Positions 1-12,017 of a stretch of DNA of 64,000 nucleotides are shown here, piece after piece (positions within the stretch are counted from its first letter, which is position 1; every line of letters starts with the position of its first letter). A program made the translations under genes and the position numbers. Origin of the DNA: Tetrastigma voinierianum (Eukaryota > Streptophyta > Magnoliopsida > Vitales > Vitaceae). Below the pieces are notes generated by a model that saw only the letters and a program-made list of their open reading frames with translations, had not been told where the DNA came from and ran no database searches. The DNA lies in the NCBI GenBank assembly GCA_016808115.1, contig JAEQBH010000288.1:186001-250000 (forward strand), given 5' to 3'.

Positions 1-149
1 CAATGATCAGGCTTAAGGTGTTTTGGGGAGTTTAGTTGTTACACTTTCCCTACTAAGCAGAGTGATTGAGTCATAAGGATAGGATATGAGATACTGGGCC
101 CATCCGGACCGGCACACACAGTGTATCGGTGACTAATAAGTCGGCTATG
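1..149 (+). pseudogene. Tekay-like pol fragment (element G, left half)
   Basis: This stretch aligns by eye with the sequence just before the integrase of the second Tekay-like copy (about 20660-20735): both share a GCCCATC..GGAC block, then an ACAGTAT/CAGTGTAT block and a GGTGA block. It continues after the E1 insertion at 9683 with codons for DDGSLRYRR, the usual start of the integrase zinc-binding region in chromoviruses. It is therefore the upstream side of the pol gene into which E1 inserted. No open frame survives. The assignment rests on homology between copies inside the window and is an inference. Confidence 0.55.
145..149. repeat. 5-bp target-site duplication of E1, left copy (CTATG)
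   Basis: CTATG directly precedes the left LTR and is repeated at 9678-9682 directly after the right LTR. Five bases is the usual Ty3/gypsy duplication length. The LTR terminal T is missing on this side (GATTCG rather than TGATTCG). Confidence 0.75.
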
Positions 150-1701
150 GATTCGTGCCACAAGAGGTGATCCGAATCAACAAAATTTATATCCTGTTCT
201 CCTAACGCGTAGTCAAGCTACCAGCAGTGATGTGAGGCCCAGCATCGAACACTTCCGGGATGGGTTTTCATCCAGGGAACAGATTTGCACGTTGCTGAAA
301 TGCGAGCTTTATTCGATTTTTCGATTGCCCCAAAACAAAGGTGAGTATTTAGGATACTGATTAATCGTGAAACCGAAAGTGGAGTGTGAAAAGTAATGAA
401 GATTTAGGTCACTAACTCTGATAACATAGGGCAAACAAGTGTCCTCGGCTCCATCCTCATTATGACACAACCTATAGTCCAAGCCATAACCGGATCTTTG
501 TTTAACTAGAAACCTAACCCTAGAATCACTCCTATTTGAGTCAACACGTAATATACATTTACGCCTTTCAATTCAAACCCTAACATTCAACTCATTTGGC
601 TCAGAAGGCTATCTAAAGAATAACAAGATATCTAGCAATAAGTATGCATCAGATCCTAAAGCATGGTAAGTATCGCCAAAGCAATGACATTAAATGATAT
701 TCAACCCTAGTTTGAGAAGATGGGAACCATAAATACAAAGACGAGTATGCATTTAACACATGAGGACAACTCCGCAATCGCCCACAACTGTTATGCTTTA
801 CCTTCCTCTTTCAGAAAAGCAGTGGCTTAATAACATCTCAGTTAATAATCTCAAGAGGCTTGTTTAGGCCAGAATGGAGAGAAAGAGAGAGATAAGAGAA
901 ACAAACCCGAACCGGTCATGAGATATTTACATAAAATGAAAAGGTGCCAAAAGATTGCTTCCCAAATTGCCCCGGGTTACAAAAACTATGGGGGTTTATA
1001 TAGGCCACCCAATGTATGAAAATACAAGAAAGCCTAACATTTTGGCCAAAACAAGGAACAAAGAAGTAATACACCAAATGAGGCTCATTGCATTAATTAC
1101 TCAAAGACGACAAAGGTAAGACTTTCGCTTAGGTAGCTAAAATTTCGCTAGGTAGTTTAAATTGGTACGTAGATATGTAAATCGAGAATTTCATTATGCA
1201 CCGCCACTCGCATAATAAATTCCCTCGCTAGCCTAGCGAAATTTTTTAGAGATAGCTAAACCTGATAATTTCGGCTTAGGCAATGGATTACGAAATTAAG
1301 CCTACGGTTTCTCACTCGCCAGATTGCTAAATTTCGCAGACATAATTAAGAATCCCAGCGAAATTTTCGCAATCATAGCGAAATTTCCTGGGTTTGCATA
1401 TTTCACTCGTCACACCGCATCCCTCACTGCATCATTTCTTCTCACTTCGCTTTCATTCCTTCATTGAATTTGAAATGTTTAGTTATCGATGTTGGTTCAA
1501 TCTTCATGGTTCCAGCACATATTTCGATATTGAACTCTCAAGGTATGCACCCATAAAATAGTTCAAAAATACCCTCTAAACTAAGATAAGTGATATTAAG
1601 AAGACCAACACTTCAATTGGCATTATTGACATGATTAGCGCCGCAAAGCACTCAAAACCTATCTAAAATAGTGTTCAAAATAGCACTTTGGGTACTAATC
1701 A
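150..1701 (-). repeat. E1 3' LTR
   Basis: About 1.55 kb, directly repeated at 8101-9677 and homologous to the F LTRs in reverse complement. On the minus strand it starts TGATTAGTACCC and ends near GAATC. Holds a TATA box (995-1002) and a tract of degenerate AGCGAAATTT motifs (about 1130-1400). Confidence 0.88.
995..1002 (-). promoter_or_regulatory. TATA box of E1 3' LTR
   Basis: TATATAAA on the minus strand, followed by CCCCC. The same TATATAA(A/G)CCCC arrangement is kept in the other E1 LTR (8994-9001) and in both F LTRs, which supports function as the retroelement core promoter. Confidence 0.65.
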
Positions 1702-1718
1702 CACTCCCCCAACCGAAA
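1702..1718 (-). other. E1 polypurine tract
   Basis: On the minus strand the bases just before the 3' LTR read GTTTCGGTTGGGGGAG, a purine-rich run at the position where plus-strand DNA priming occurs in LTR elements. Confidence 0.6.
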
Positions 1719-2689
1719 CGCTGTTAGTCCCTTAGCAATGCAAAACAAAAGGAGATGCATGCAATGATTTTTCAAAAAGTTTATGATTCAAAGGTGTATA
1801 TACAAATGCTCTATTACCAACCGAAAATTGACACCGCTTGGAAAACCGATATGAAAGAGCCAAAACCATAAGAACACTTTAGGTCAATATTGGTTCCATG
1901 ATTCTCAACTTGAATTTCCACCAAAGTCTAATGGTTCTTTATAAATCCGTATCGAGCCAATAAATTGGAAAATTGTCCCCTCCCTCCAACCTTGCACTGA
2001 CATGGCCTTAAGTTGTTGAACAACCTAGATAGGGATAGTTACACTCTCCTTTCTTTATTTAACTACATTGTAGGGTGCAATGCTTAAAATCCGACTTCAC
2101 CAAAGTCCGTGTAACGGGGGTCCACCGATGACTCCCAACCAATTAAGGTTTAGGGCATCAAGCCAAAAGGATCACCAATTAATAAACTCTTACAGTTTCA
2201 CCCTCGACCAATGAAAAATCAAGCACCTACAATTCGTTAAACTCTACCTATCCACCCATGTAACGAACACTAAATCGATGACTCCCAACCAATTAAGGCT
2301 TAGGGCATTGGGCTTCAAAGGCTTTCGCCATATACCCCTCGGACCGTGTTCGGGTTTCAAGGCAAAGTGTCACTAATTTTTATTTTTTCTTCTTTCTTTC
2401 TTTTTCTTTTTGCTTTTTCTTTCTTTTCCGGAAGGACTACATTGGTCTTCAAATGTGGGTAACACAAACCTATCCTAGGTCGCCAAATACTGCCTAAGGC
2501 CGTTGCGTAAAGGAAAGTGGATATACAAATTGATGTTCTATTGAAACAATCCGTGTGCAAGCAGAATTAGCTTAAGGAGAAATGCGTTGAGCATGTGCCG
2601 GAACTTCAAATGACCAAAAAATTATTTCAAACATGGAATTGGTTCAGCATTACAACATGCAAGGTTTCCACCACTAGCACCAATTGTCC
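1719..2689 (-). other. E1 3' untranslated region
   Basis: No gene seen. Conserved with F (about 36290-37264). It contains a twice-repeated block around GATGACTCCCAACCAATTAAGG (about 2122-2160 and 2276-2312) and a pyrimidine run at about 2380-2430 that reads as an A/G-rich tract on the element strand. Short open frames here are chance. Confidence 0.6.
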
Positions 2690-2805
2690 ACTAAAGCACC
2701 CAATTTGTCCACTAAAGCAATTCAATTTGTTCAATTAGCAATTCAATTGTCCAATTAAAGCAATTCAATTGTCCACTAAAGCACCAATTGTTCAATTGAA
2801 GACAA
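2690..2805 (-). repeat. AATTG-rich minisatellite of E1
   Basis: Degenerate repeats of AGCAATTCAATTGTCCA type. F carries a cleaner version at 36178-36290 with a 22-bp period. It marks the point where the E1 extra segment joins sequence shared with F. Confidence 0.65.
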
Positions 2806-4965
2806 AACGCTTACACATGGTGAAGGCACAAAACATGATATGCAAAAAAGTTTTTGTATATATATACCGGCAGCTTTTGATATAGCCAAAATGGCTAGTA
2901 CATGAATACAAAGCTAAACATACAAAAGTATCACCGCCTACTATGGCTAACACATAAATCCTAATCAAAATTAGTAGGCAGTTGATAAAGCTGGTAACTA
3001 TACAAAAACATAAAAAGAAACCTAACCACCTCACCGGCCGTGGTGGTGTGGTGGGTCCCAGAATCGCCTGTCGCCAACACATCCAAAGATGTCAGCGCCG
3101 TAGCGGCCTCTCTCCGATCCGAACATGAGGAAGACCCGTGAGTCATAACTGGCTGCAAAGCATGGAGTGACACCGAGCCAACCTCTCCCGATCCCCAGGT
3201 CGCCTCGGGTAGCTGCCAATGAACATATAGCATCCATCACACCTGCTATCTCTCTCGAGCTAGCATGAACGTACTCCGGCGAATGATGTGATGTGTAAGA
3301 CGGGCTGTGTATCACCATACGCTGGACAGAATGCTGGAGGAGGAGATGAGGGGACATATATGAGCCGGACTCCTCACCTCGGGCTCAGGGGCATGCATAT
3401 CATCTCTGTGGGAATCCTCGGCCACCTGATCCGCACTCCTCCTCGGGGTCCCCGTCGGATGGAGGAAAGATACGGCATGACCATCACTCTCCGCTCCAAC
3501 GACAGATTCAGAGGGCATCTGGATTCTCCTCTCTATCCCGAGTCCTGAAAAACCTAAATGCTCAAGGATCCGCATAAGAGTCTCTGCATCGCCAGCCGGA
3601 AGACTCCCCCGTCGAACCAGCCCTTCCAAGTGGACCTTTCTTCGAAATGCATCAAAGGAGGTCATCACTGGCCAGAGGGACTAAACCAAGATCCCTCCGA
3701 GATCCCAAGAAGAGCCTCTAGGACGCGGCCCCCTCCGCGACATAATGCCGCAGCGGAATAAGCTCGGTCCCGATTAGATGGTCAATCGCCAAGATCCGAG
3801 GCGGAGCTGCCTCCGAAGAGACCGGCCCAACCAGTGGATGTCTCTAGCCGCATACCGAACCATCTCCCACTGAGGTGGGTGGGCCCAAGCTCGATAACCC
3901 TCCGACTGGTCGGCGCAGATACGTTGTGCCTAAAGTCAAATACCCGCGTCTAAGTACTCGGGCGACGCCTATGGTGAACTGGAGCTCGAGTGGACCAGAT
4001 GCTCCCCGGGAGGTCATCGAAAGGTAGAATCAGAACTACCCAGGGTAATAATACCGTCTCGGTTGCGAAGGGCAACAGCGAGTAAGGTTTCATCAACCCC
4101 ATCAATCCCCGAACCTCGGGATCACCGCCAATGCCGGACATCGTAGTAAGACTCCCGATGAAACCTCGAGTATAGTGCGCGACATTCTCCCTAATGGGGA
4201 ACACAAACAATCTGCCTCCCGATCCTCGGAGGCAAAAAGTGGCTAACCGAGGCGATGATGTCGCCTCCGGCCGCAGATGTGGTCGGGCGATGGCTGAGGC
4301 CTGGATGAGGATGACTCACCCGGGCCTGATGTGCTGGCTCGCTTGGAGGGCCGAGCCCTCCTAGATCTCCTCCGCTGGCGGCTGTGACAGGCCCGGTCCA
4401 TCCGGAACCGGAGACAGCTCAATCCCCCGAGGCTACTCGTGGACCGCCAGTGGACCGAGACGGTATCGCCGACCGAGCTAGAACTCGGGCCCGCTCCCGC
4501 TCGTGTACTAAATCTTACCCGTGGCCGGCGGGACCCACCGTACGCACTATAGCTGCGGTAATCCAAATAAGATATCGGGCAAAGTGTGGCTCAGAACTAA
4601 CTCGATGTCGACTCAAAGGGCACAACAGAGGAACACCAAGAATGAGTGGTATCGAACCAAGGCACTAGGGTGCGCCAAGCAGAGTGTGGGCAACACCCAT
4701 CGGTAGCCGGCTCTAGTAATCGGTGGTGCTGCCTGGCAGTAGCAAAGGGCTAGCAGGGCGCGGGCGGCAGCGGAGATGCCAGAAGACACGATCGGGCAAC
4801 CAGTGGTTCCGGGGCCGCAGCGCACCCGCAAGAGCACCAAATGTGGTTCTACGTGGCCGGGTACAGTCGGTGCGTAGCCGTGACTCAGCGGCACCAGTAT
4901 TCGCGCAAGGGTAACTCAAATAAATACCGGGAGGGGAGGAGATGGTGGAACGAAAGCCAACCCTT
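2806..4965 (-). pseudogene. GC-rich extra coding-like segment of E1, function unknown
   Basis: This segment is much richer in G+C than the rest of E1 and lies in sense orientation between protease and 3' LTR. Overlapping minus-strand frames suggest one broken reading frame. From the 5' side these are an Arg/Ser-rich stretch (about 4566-4243, e.g. RRRSRRARPSKRASTSGPGE), a middle part with a hydrophobic run (about 4210-3950, FATETVLLPWVVLILPFDDL), and a C-terminal part (about 3668-3030) with DAFRRKVHLEGLVRRGSLPA. I do not recognise a family. The position matches where Athila-type elements carry an env-like or plant-transposon-protein ORF, but that is analogy only. F lacks the segment, apparently through a deletion at a TTTTGTTTTAATT/TTTTGTCTTCAATT-like microhomology. 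Confidence 0.4.
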
Positions 4966-5285
4966 CCCCTCTTTTTATAAGTTTTAAAGAGGCAAACAAA
5001 AGCCATTTCCTAATTTAATTCCCTCGCTTATTATAGCGACCTACAAACCCGCTTCACCACCGCGAACCCACCTCCCGTGGTTAATTATTAATAATGTAAG
5101 AAAATAAAAGATTATTATAATAAAAATTATTATGTATAAAACTATAATTAAAATTTAATATAAAATACTATAATATATAAACAAAGTTACTAAATATGGA
5201 AAACTGCTAAGTTAAGAAACTTTCTAAAAATAACCGAAATTATTAAAATTGACTAAATTAAAACAAAAAGTAAAAATTGTTGAGC
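4966..5285 (-). other. AT-rich spacer in E1
   Basis: A run of AT-rich, non-coding DNA separates the protease tail from the GC-rich segment. Nothing else seen. Confidence 0.6.
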
Positions 5286-5479
5286 TACAATTTGGTTTGT
5301 GAGAACACCAAATCAGCTCAATTTTACCAAATTGCTTAAGGAGGGTCAAGGAGGATGATCTCAAACTCCTAAGTAGCTGGTCCGAGCCGAATCCTTGTTA
5401 GATTTCCCATTGTTGCTCGGGTTTCTCACGATGGACTTTGAATCGAATACTGCCCTTCGCAATCAAGGCAATAACAAAA

Positions 5480-6010
5480 CCTCTTCTTCACCTTGGCTTA
5501 CTATTTCTTGCAATTCCCGGACACTAAGCTCAGCATGATGACCATTTGAAACAACTTACCTGGCCAATTTCTTTTCATCTTCCGGCACCGTGTTTGTTGC
5601 TCAAATGGAATATGTTCAAATTCTCCAAGGTCATATTGCCAAATGTGGTTGCATGACTCCATTTCGGCAATTGATAATTGTATTGGCAAAGGGCTTAAAT
5701 GGTCTTCCTAGGATGATTGGCACATGATTGCCCATTTGCAATTGGCTCGATGTAGAACTACAAAATCTACTGCAGTAGAATTCTGCCTATTTTCACAAGA
5801 CATCCCCTCACTATCCCCTTAAAGGATCTTCACTGATCTATCGGCCAATGATAGTGTTATGTTGGTAGGTTTGAGTTCACCCAATCCTAACTGCTTATAC
5901 ACCGAGTATGGCAGTAGGTTCACACTGGCTCCTAGGTCAAGTAGGGATTTGTCTATACAAGTCCCACCAATATTTACCAAAATCATGGAGATCCCGGATC
6001 CTTGCATTTG
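5480..6010 (-). pseudogene. E1 aspartic protease region (broken)
   Basis: Minus-strand codons 6007-5819 give an open frame with the retroviral-type active-site context LLDLGASVNLLPYSVYKQLG (DLGA in place of DTGA/DSGA, typical of plant Athila-type elements), then GELKPTNITLSLADRSVK. Downstream, frameshifted pieces keep the FVVL and RPF-like blocks that follow in this family. The role would be cleavage of the Gag-Pro polyprotein in the virus-like particle. Frameshifts and stops make it non-functional. The F copy (about 35440-35880) is the closest match. Confidence 0.75.
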
Positions 6011-6089
6011 ACAAACTCTTACTTTGGATTATGGCAAATCGACTTGTTCGGGCTAGAAATGCCTTCTCAATGCCTAATCCCTCTTGATC

Positions 6090-7060
6090 AGGCAAAGGTC
6101 TTTCAAAATTTTTGCATAGGCAGACTTGTTCGATTATGTCCAAAGAGGTATATTGACTTTTACCCGCCTTAAGACTTCTGTAGATAATTCGTCGTCGAGA
6201 TGCCTTTTCTTGCCTCTATGCTTGGGGAAATGGAGGGTATGCTATGTTTCATTAAGTCCTCTTTCAGAAAATGTGTTCGCTCCATTTTACTTCTTCCTAT
6301 TTCCCCTAACATGTTTTGGCATTGGTTGATCAGTTTCCACTCCTTAGTGTAATTATGCTTTCACCTCATCCATTCCTCAATTGCTAGATAAACCTATCTC
6401 ATGGACTCCTTTGGATTTATAAATGTTTGGGAAGGAACCTTCCTCTCCGCATCTGCACTCTTGTTGATCTTTGTGATTGAATACGTGAAGTTGTCTATTT
6501 TCTCGATTATGATTGCTCTCAAGCCCATCTATTCTTTATTCTGTGCTCTCTACAAAGATCAACTTTTTGTGCCAATTGTGCATTGATCCCCTTTGTTCTT
6601 CCACAATGTTACCCACCACCTTACTCAAATTTAAAATGGCTTGTTCCACAGAGATGAGGATGAGGGTCAGGACTGAGGTGGAACCAAACCTGCGGGTTCG
6701 CAAAATTCGGGGGTACATAGGCAGGGGATTAGGTCTCCATGAGAGGTTAGGGTGATCTTCCACTGGAATTGTAGGTATTACTCATATTGGGTATTAGGGT
6801 TGTGGTGGCTTGTATTGACCTACAACATTTGCTTGCTTTGGCACTCAATCCTTCACTGATGGAGCACTGTATCATGTTCTCCCTGATTACCTCGCAGTTG
6901 AAACTCGGGTGAATGGAAGTTGGTCTCGCGCAGTTGTTTTCTGGCCACCGCATGCACTTCATGGAGCCTTTTTCCTTCAAGCTCCTCCATCTTCCTAGCT
7001 AAGGTTGAAATTCTAGCTTTCATTTCTATATCCTCTAGCAAAGGCATACATCCCAATTCT
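6090..7060 (-). pseudogene. E1 gag C-terminus and gag-protease linker
   Basis: Minus-strand pieces include RNHPNLSWRPNPLP-type codons (about 6763-6720), found after the nucleocapsid in Athila-like Gag, then VEQAILNLSKVVGNIVEEQR (about 6650-6600), and the weakly coding DFEKPLPDQEGLGIEKAFLA-like run just before protease (about 6120-6050). Several frameshifts. It corresponds to F 34400-35430. Confidence 0.6.
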
Positions 7061-7117
7061 AGGGTTGTCTAAAGGCATTTTTCTTTCCATTTCTCTCAAG
7101 TTTGTCTATCTCAACCC

Positions 7118-7800
7118 TTAGGAAGTTTCAGGCACATAGTTCAGAAAATCCATGGCTTCATCAGGATGCTTACTCAGAAAATCTCCCCCACACATAGTTT
7201 CCAAAAGCCGCTTCATGGCAGGAGACATACCACCATAGAAGTGGTTTACAAGCATCCATGTATCGAAACCATGATATGGACAAGCACTAATAGTCTCCAT
7301 AAATCTATCCCAGCACTGGTAGAACCTCTCACCATCTTGAGCTGCAAAGGTGTAAATTTGTTCCTTCAAATTGTTGGTCTTATGATAATCGAAGAATTTT
7401 TTAAAACTCTCGCTTGCACTGTACCCCAATTTCTTATGGTTCTAGGCCTTCAGCTGAAAGGTTTCAAATTCATGGCTCAGGCTTGTGTGGTCAATGAAAT
7501 GCTTACTAGCAACCATGTCAATCATACCTTCCCTTAAAGGTTGTGCAACCTCCCAAAATCCCTTATGTGTGTGTAGTATGGATTTTCATCTCCATACCGT
7601 GAAAAGTGGGAAGTAGTACTAAATAGCTCATTGCTACATCTTCTCGCCAGAGGTATGATGCAGATTTGGGCACTAACTCTGTGAGGGTGTATGTGGTCCT
7701 CATCGACCTATAGCCGTTGGATTCATAGGGTACCGCTGACTTCGCTGTTCCTCGTAGGGATCCATTTTGGTCTATTGGCACACCGATTTCAACGCCTGGT
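7118..7800 (-). pseudogene. E1 gag (retrotransposon Gag capsid-like domain)
   Basis: Frame 7429-7118 encodes the conserved end of the plant retrotransposon Gag domain: FYQCWDRFMETISACPYHGF, then DTWMLVNHFYGGMSPAMKRL and ETMCGGDFLSKHPDEAMDF. Upstream frames (to about 7800) hold the N-terminal part (PIDQNGSLRGTAKSAV). Gag would form the virus-like particle that packages element RNA. The reading frame shifts several times, so this is a relic. The matching F copy is 33600-34330. Confidence 0.75.
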
Positions 7801-8083
7801 TCAACTCCGGCAGTGCACTCACTTCAGAGGTTCACCTGATGTCTCTTTCCCAGCAGTATAAACACCATATACAACCGGACACAACAAAGAGCACAAACAA
7901 CCTTGCCAAAAGGGTTATTGTTAGCTAAAATAAAAACCGACCAGAAAAACAAAATGAATGAAGATCGCAAAGGATTAACACTTGCAAGCATGAGAACTCT
8001 GATTCAAAAGGATTAAAAGGTGTCACCTTCACTTGTGATGTTGATCACAAGTACTTCAACTTATCAAACGTAGTTTGGCACCA

Positions 8084-8098
8084 TCCCTAACGCGCCCA
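8084..8098 (-). other. E1 primer-binding site, tRNA-Asp type
   Basis: Two bases inside the 5' LTR the minus strand reads TGGGCGCGTTAGGGA. It resembles TGGCGCCGTTGCCGGGGA, the complement of the plant tRNA-Asp 3' end used by Athila/Tat elements, with a few changes and a short gap. F and H have the same type of site. Confidence 0.65.
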
Positions 8099-8100
8099 TT

Positions 8101-9677
8101 TGATTCGTGCCACAAGAGGGGTGATCCGAATCAACAAAATTACATCCTGTTCCTCCTACCGCCGTAGTCAAGCTTGTATCGCAAAGATAAAGCAGCTTCA
8201 GTGGTCGAACACGGGGATGGGTTTTCATCCTAGGAATGATTTGCATCAGTGTTGAAAATGGTGAGGCTTTTTATTTGGATTTTTGGATTAGTTTCAAAAA
8301 CAGTGTGAGTATTTAGGATACTGATTAACTGTAAAAACTGAAAGTGGAGTGTGAAAAAGTAACTTTGAAGATTTAGGTCACTAACTTGATAACATAAGCA
8401 AACAAGTGTTACCTGCTCTATCCTCGCATTATGACAAGCAACCTATAGTCCGAAGCCATAACCTATCTTTGTTTAATTAGAAAACCTAACCTCTAGAATC
8501 ACTCCTATTTGAGTCAACAACACATGTAATATACATTTACAGCCTTTCACTTGAAACCCTAACATTCAACCTCATTTCGCGGCTCGTAGGCCATCTAAAG
8601 AACAACAAAGACATCTAGCAATAAGTATGAATCAGATCCTCTAAAGCATGGTAAGTATTGGCCAAAGCAATGACATTAACTATTATTCAACCCTAGTTTG
8701 AGAAGATGGGAACCATAAATACAAAGACTCCATAGCACGATCACACGAGGACAACCCCGTAACTGCCCAATAACCAAGCTAGCTACCTTCCTCTTCAAAG
8801 AAAAGGCTTAGCCAAGCATCTCTTGAGTTGTCATCCTCAAGAGGGTTGTTTGGTAGCCTAGAAAATGAGAGAAAGAGGAGAGAGAAGAGAGAAAAACAAA
8901 CCCTAATTGAAGCTGTGGGAGATATTTACATAAAATGAAAAGGTGCCAAAAGATTGCTTCCCAGATTGCCCCGAGTTACAAAAACTATGGGGGTTTATAT
9001 AGGCCACCCAATGTGCGAAAAATACAGAAAGCCTAACATTTCACAAAACAAGTGACAAAGAAGTAATACACCAAAATGAGGTCGGTTTGTACTAATTACA
9101 CAAAGATTTGATTAGTAGGAGATTTCGCTAGGCAGACATTTCGCTAGGTAGCGAAACAGGGAGGCAGGATAGCTAACCGAGAATTTACTACAGACCGCCA
9201 ATTTCTCGCACAGCGAAATTTCGGCTAGCCTAGCTTAAATTTTAGAGATAGCTGAATCGCATAATTGAAAATGCTGATTAGCGAAATTTTGAAGCCTAAT
9301 AAATTTCTCACTCGCTAGACAAGTACCTTATGATTAAATTCGCAATCATAGCGAAATTTCCCTGGTCGGCATATTCTTCTCACCGCGCACACCGTGATCC
9401 TCTAATGCATCACTTTTCTCACTTGCCTTCATTCCTTCATTGAATTTTGAAATGTCTAAGGTCGATAAATGGGTTCAATCTTCATGGCTCAAAGACATAT
9501 TTTGGCGGCTGAACTCGCTGCATAAACCCGCAAAATAACCAAAATACCCTCAACGGGCATATGATATTGGCGAAGACTCAACACTTCAATTGGCATTATT
9601 GACATGATTAGTGCGCAAAAAGCACTCAAAACCTATCTAAAATAGGGCTCAAAATAGCACTTTTTGGGTACTAATCA
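8101..9677 (-). repeat. E1 5' LTR
   Basis: About 1.58 kb, direct repeat of 150-1701, with TG..CA ends in plus orientation (TGATTCG..CTAATCA), followed by the CTATG duplication. Contains the AGCGAAATTT motif tract (about 9120-9360) and a TATA box. Confidence 0.9.
8994..9001 (-). promoter_or_regulatory. TATA box of E1 5' LTR
   Basis: TATATAAA followed by CCCCC on the minus strand, in the LTR that would drive transcription of E1. Confidence 0.65.
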
Positions 9678-9682
9678 CTATG
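9678..9682. repeat. 5-bp target-site duplication of E1, right copy (CTATG)
   Basis: Identical to 145-149. Confidence 0.75.
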
Positions 9683-9860
9683 CACGATGATGGTAGTCTT
9701 CGGTACAGAAGACAAGTTATCAGGCGAGTATTCAGATGGCAACTTATGAGGCCTTATATGGGAGGCCATGTCGATCACCAATCTGTTGGACAGAAATGGG
9801 AGATGCCCATCGGGTCAGAAATGATTAGAGACAATTCTCCGATAAGGTGGATTTGACTAA
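9683..9860 (+). pseudogene. Element G integrase fragment with internal deletion
   Basis: The frame starts DDGSLRYRRQ (start of the integrase zinc-binding region) and within about 12 codons passes to YQASIQMATYEALYGRPCRS, then PICW, which belongs to the far end of the integrase core. The zinc finger and most of the catalytic core are missing. At about 9845-9860 the frame runs straight into LTR-type sequence, so the pol C-terminus, chromodomain and PPT are deleted too. Confidence 0.7.
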
Positions 9861-12017
9861 AGCGCCCTTCTTACCCGAAATTTTTTAGATCTCGGTGATG
9901 AACGACTTCCCTTTGAATTCGCCTCCCGAAATCTAGTTACCCTTCACGCCTCCAATTCGAGATTGCTGGGCCTAATTTCACGCTTTTGAAGGCATCTGGG
10001 CAGATGGCCACATGGTATGACATGTGGGCACTCAGTGAATGACTCACATTAAGCCAAGTGTCAAGTTGAGGAAATAACGGGAAAGATTAAAAAAAAGAAA
10101 GAAAGAGAAAATAAAGGAAAACAAAACAAAACAAAAGAAAAATCAAATAAAAGGAACGAAAAAAACAGCAGAAGGCAGAAAGTGAGCGAGAAAGAGAGAG
10201 AGGGAGAGAAAATTTTCTCTATAAGATTTACGGAAATCGGACCGTAGGTTTTGGTAGGAGCAAAAGCAAAGTTGGTCCATGCATCGAGCTACGCGTGGGT
10301 ACTAAAAATCTTGGAGTTTCACAAACTTCACGAGGTAAATTTTCCTACTTGAGTTATTTCTAGCTCTAGCCTAAAAGCCATTTAATGGCTTGGTGGGTTT
10401 TCTTAGAGGTCGTGAGAGGTCAGAATTTCAGTCCCAACATTTTGACTAATGTAGGGAATTTTTAGAAATTTTTCGTAATCGTTTGACAGCTCTTACGCTG
10501 AATTTTGGACTATTTTTGAAAGTCCTGCTGAATTTTCAAGACTGCTAACACCAGATCGAATTTTTCGACTCGGCTTTCGCGGGCCTCGATTGGGTTCCTG
10601 TTTGTTTTAACTCGCGCATTGATGTCTTCGAAGCCTTTGTGGCGTGGTTTGCATCACAAGACCATGACGAACCATGAAGGGACCAAGATGTGCCTTGTTT
10701 TATGTGGGTACAAGATTTGGGCCATTTTGTGTGTTATTGTTGGAAAATAAATAATATGTTGTTTGTGGTATAAAATTCATGTTAATATGTGCTTTCAAGT
10801 GGATGAATTAACATGGAAGTCAGGATAAAATGGAAATTATATGTAGAAATATAATTATCCAAAAATTTATAAATGTTGTATGTCGCCATATTATGCATGT
10901 AGTGATGACAGGCATGAAATGACATATTTTGCATTTCATATGCACAGTATTACCAACATATTGGGTGTGTGTGTATGAGAGGGTCGCCCATCATCAGCCA
11001 GTTGATGAATGGGTAAAGTGAGCTTGTACTTGATGACGTCCAATAAATGTCTCATGGTTTAAAAACATAAAAAGAAATATAAATAATGTGTTGTGGAGCA
11101 AGCAAAGTGGTCGTTAATCCTCAAAGCAAAAGTCTGAACAGGGGTAAGAGACCCGCAAAGCAGGATCTCAAAAGTTATGTATGGGTGTAAGAGATCACGA
11201 ATGAAGTCGAAAAGTTTTGTCATTCAAAGAAGACACAGGTCATGGTTAATACATAAACTTCGAGTCAGGATAGGAGTTGACGGACTCCAGGATTAGTTGC
11301 CAATTGATACTTACATTTGGTACTAGTGAGTCGATAAGGGTCAAAGATATGTAAGTCATCGGTACTAATGTAGTTGATTCGCTTGTCACACTCGCATAGG
11401 TGTGTGTAAGGAGTCGATGAGTTACTCTGATATGGGCATGAGTTCATGAATGACATACGACATTCATGTAGACATTTTCACTTGGATGTATGGGCTGGTT
11501 TGATCATTGTATGAACACTTAGGTGGGGAGTAACCTCAGGGAGATTATCACTACCGGGCTTTGCCTATCCCATCGTGGGACCCCTTTCCTTCGGGTATTG
11601 TGTCAAAGTAAAGCAATGACCTCATTCGACCGCACATATGAAGGTTCGATGTGGCTTTGGACCATATTTTGTATATGTATATTAGAACAATCGCTTTTAA
11701 CATATCATTTTGTATAAGAGTGTATAATTAAACTCGTAAACATATCACTACATAGTTGTAATGATAGTATTCAGGTATGGTTGAATGGGGTCGAGGGTCG
11801 CTATGACTCATGAATGACCGTGTGGTATATCGAGTCCTGGATGGGTCATGTGATGTATTGTTATACAGGTCAGATTTAGATAAAGCTCCTTGCATTTAGG
11901 AGACTCTATCCGATTTTTTTGTTAAATTATGGATCCAAGCAAATGGAACATGATTTGTGGTGGAATCGGGGTTACCCACACCACCGGCTTCACGATTGAT
12001 GGGTTGTCGACCAGACT
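9861..12017 (+). repeat. Tekay-like LTR (LTR a), 5' and 3' ends damaged
   Basis: Homologous blocks shared with other Tekay LTRs here: the CGAAATCTAGTTACC start region (about 9930), the stem-loop plus GAGGTAAAT block (10313-10340), the CACTTAGGTGGGGAGTAACC box (11516-11580) and the end region GGGTTGTCGACCAGACTC (12001-12018). An A/G-rich tract lies at about 10090-10205. It could be the 3' LTR of G or the 5' LTR of the element whose integrase starts at 20627. Frames inside (e.g. 11523-11717) are chance. Confidence 0.7.

Larger units (their letters stand above)
150..9677 (-). mobile_element. E1: non-autonomous Athila/Tat-like LTR retrotransposon
   Basis: Two direct LTRs (150-1701 and 8101-9677), a tRNA-Asp-type primer site next to the right LTR, a purine tract next to the left LTR and a perfect CTATG target duplication define a complete element on the minus strand. 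Reading from 9677 downward the order is 5' LTR, PBS, gag, gag-protease linker, aspartic protease, a GC-rich coding-like segment, an AATTG-rich minisatellite, PPT and 3' LTR. No reverse transcriptase, RNase H or integrase motif is visible, so mobility would need proteins from another element. It is inserted in the pol gene of element G. F (31741-38899) is a sister copy that lacks the GC-rich segment. Confidence 0.88.

Noticed and set aside
3288..4706. Plus-strand frames opposite the E1 extra segment
   Set aside because: The element and its other genes run on the minus strand; these are antisense shadows in GC-rich DNA.
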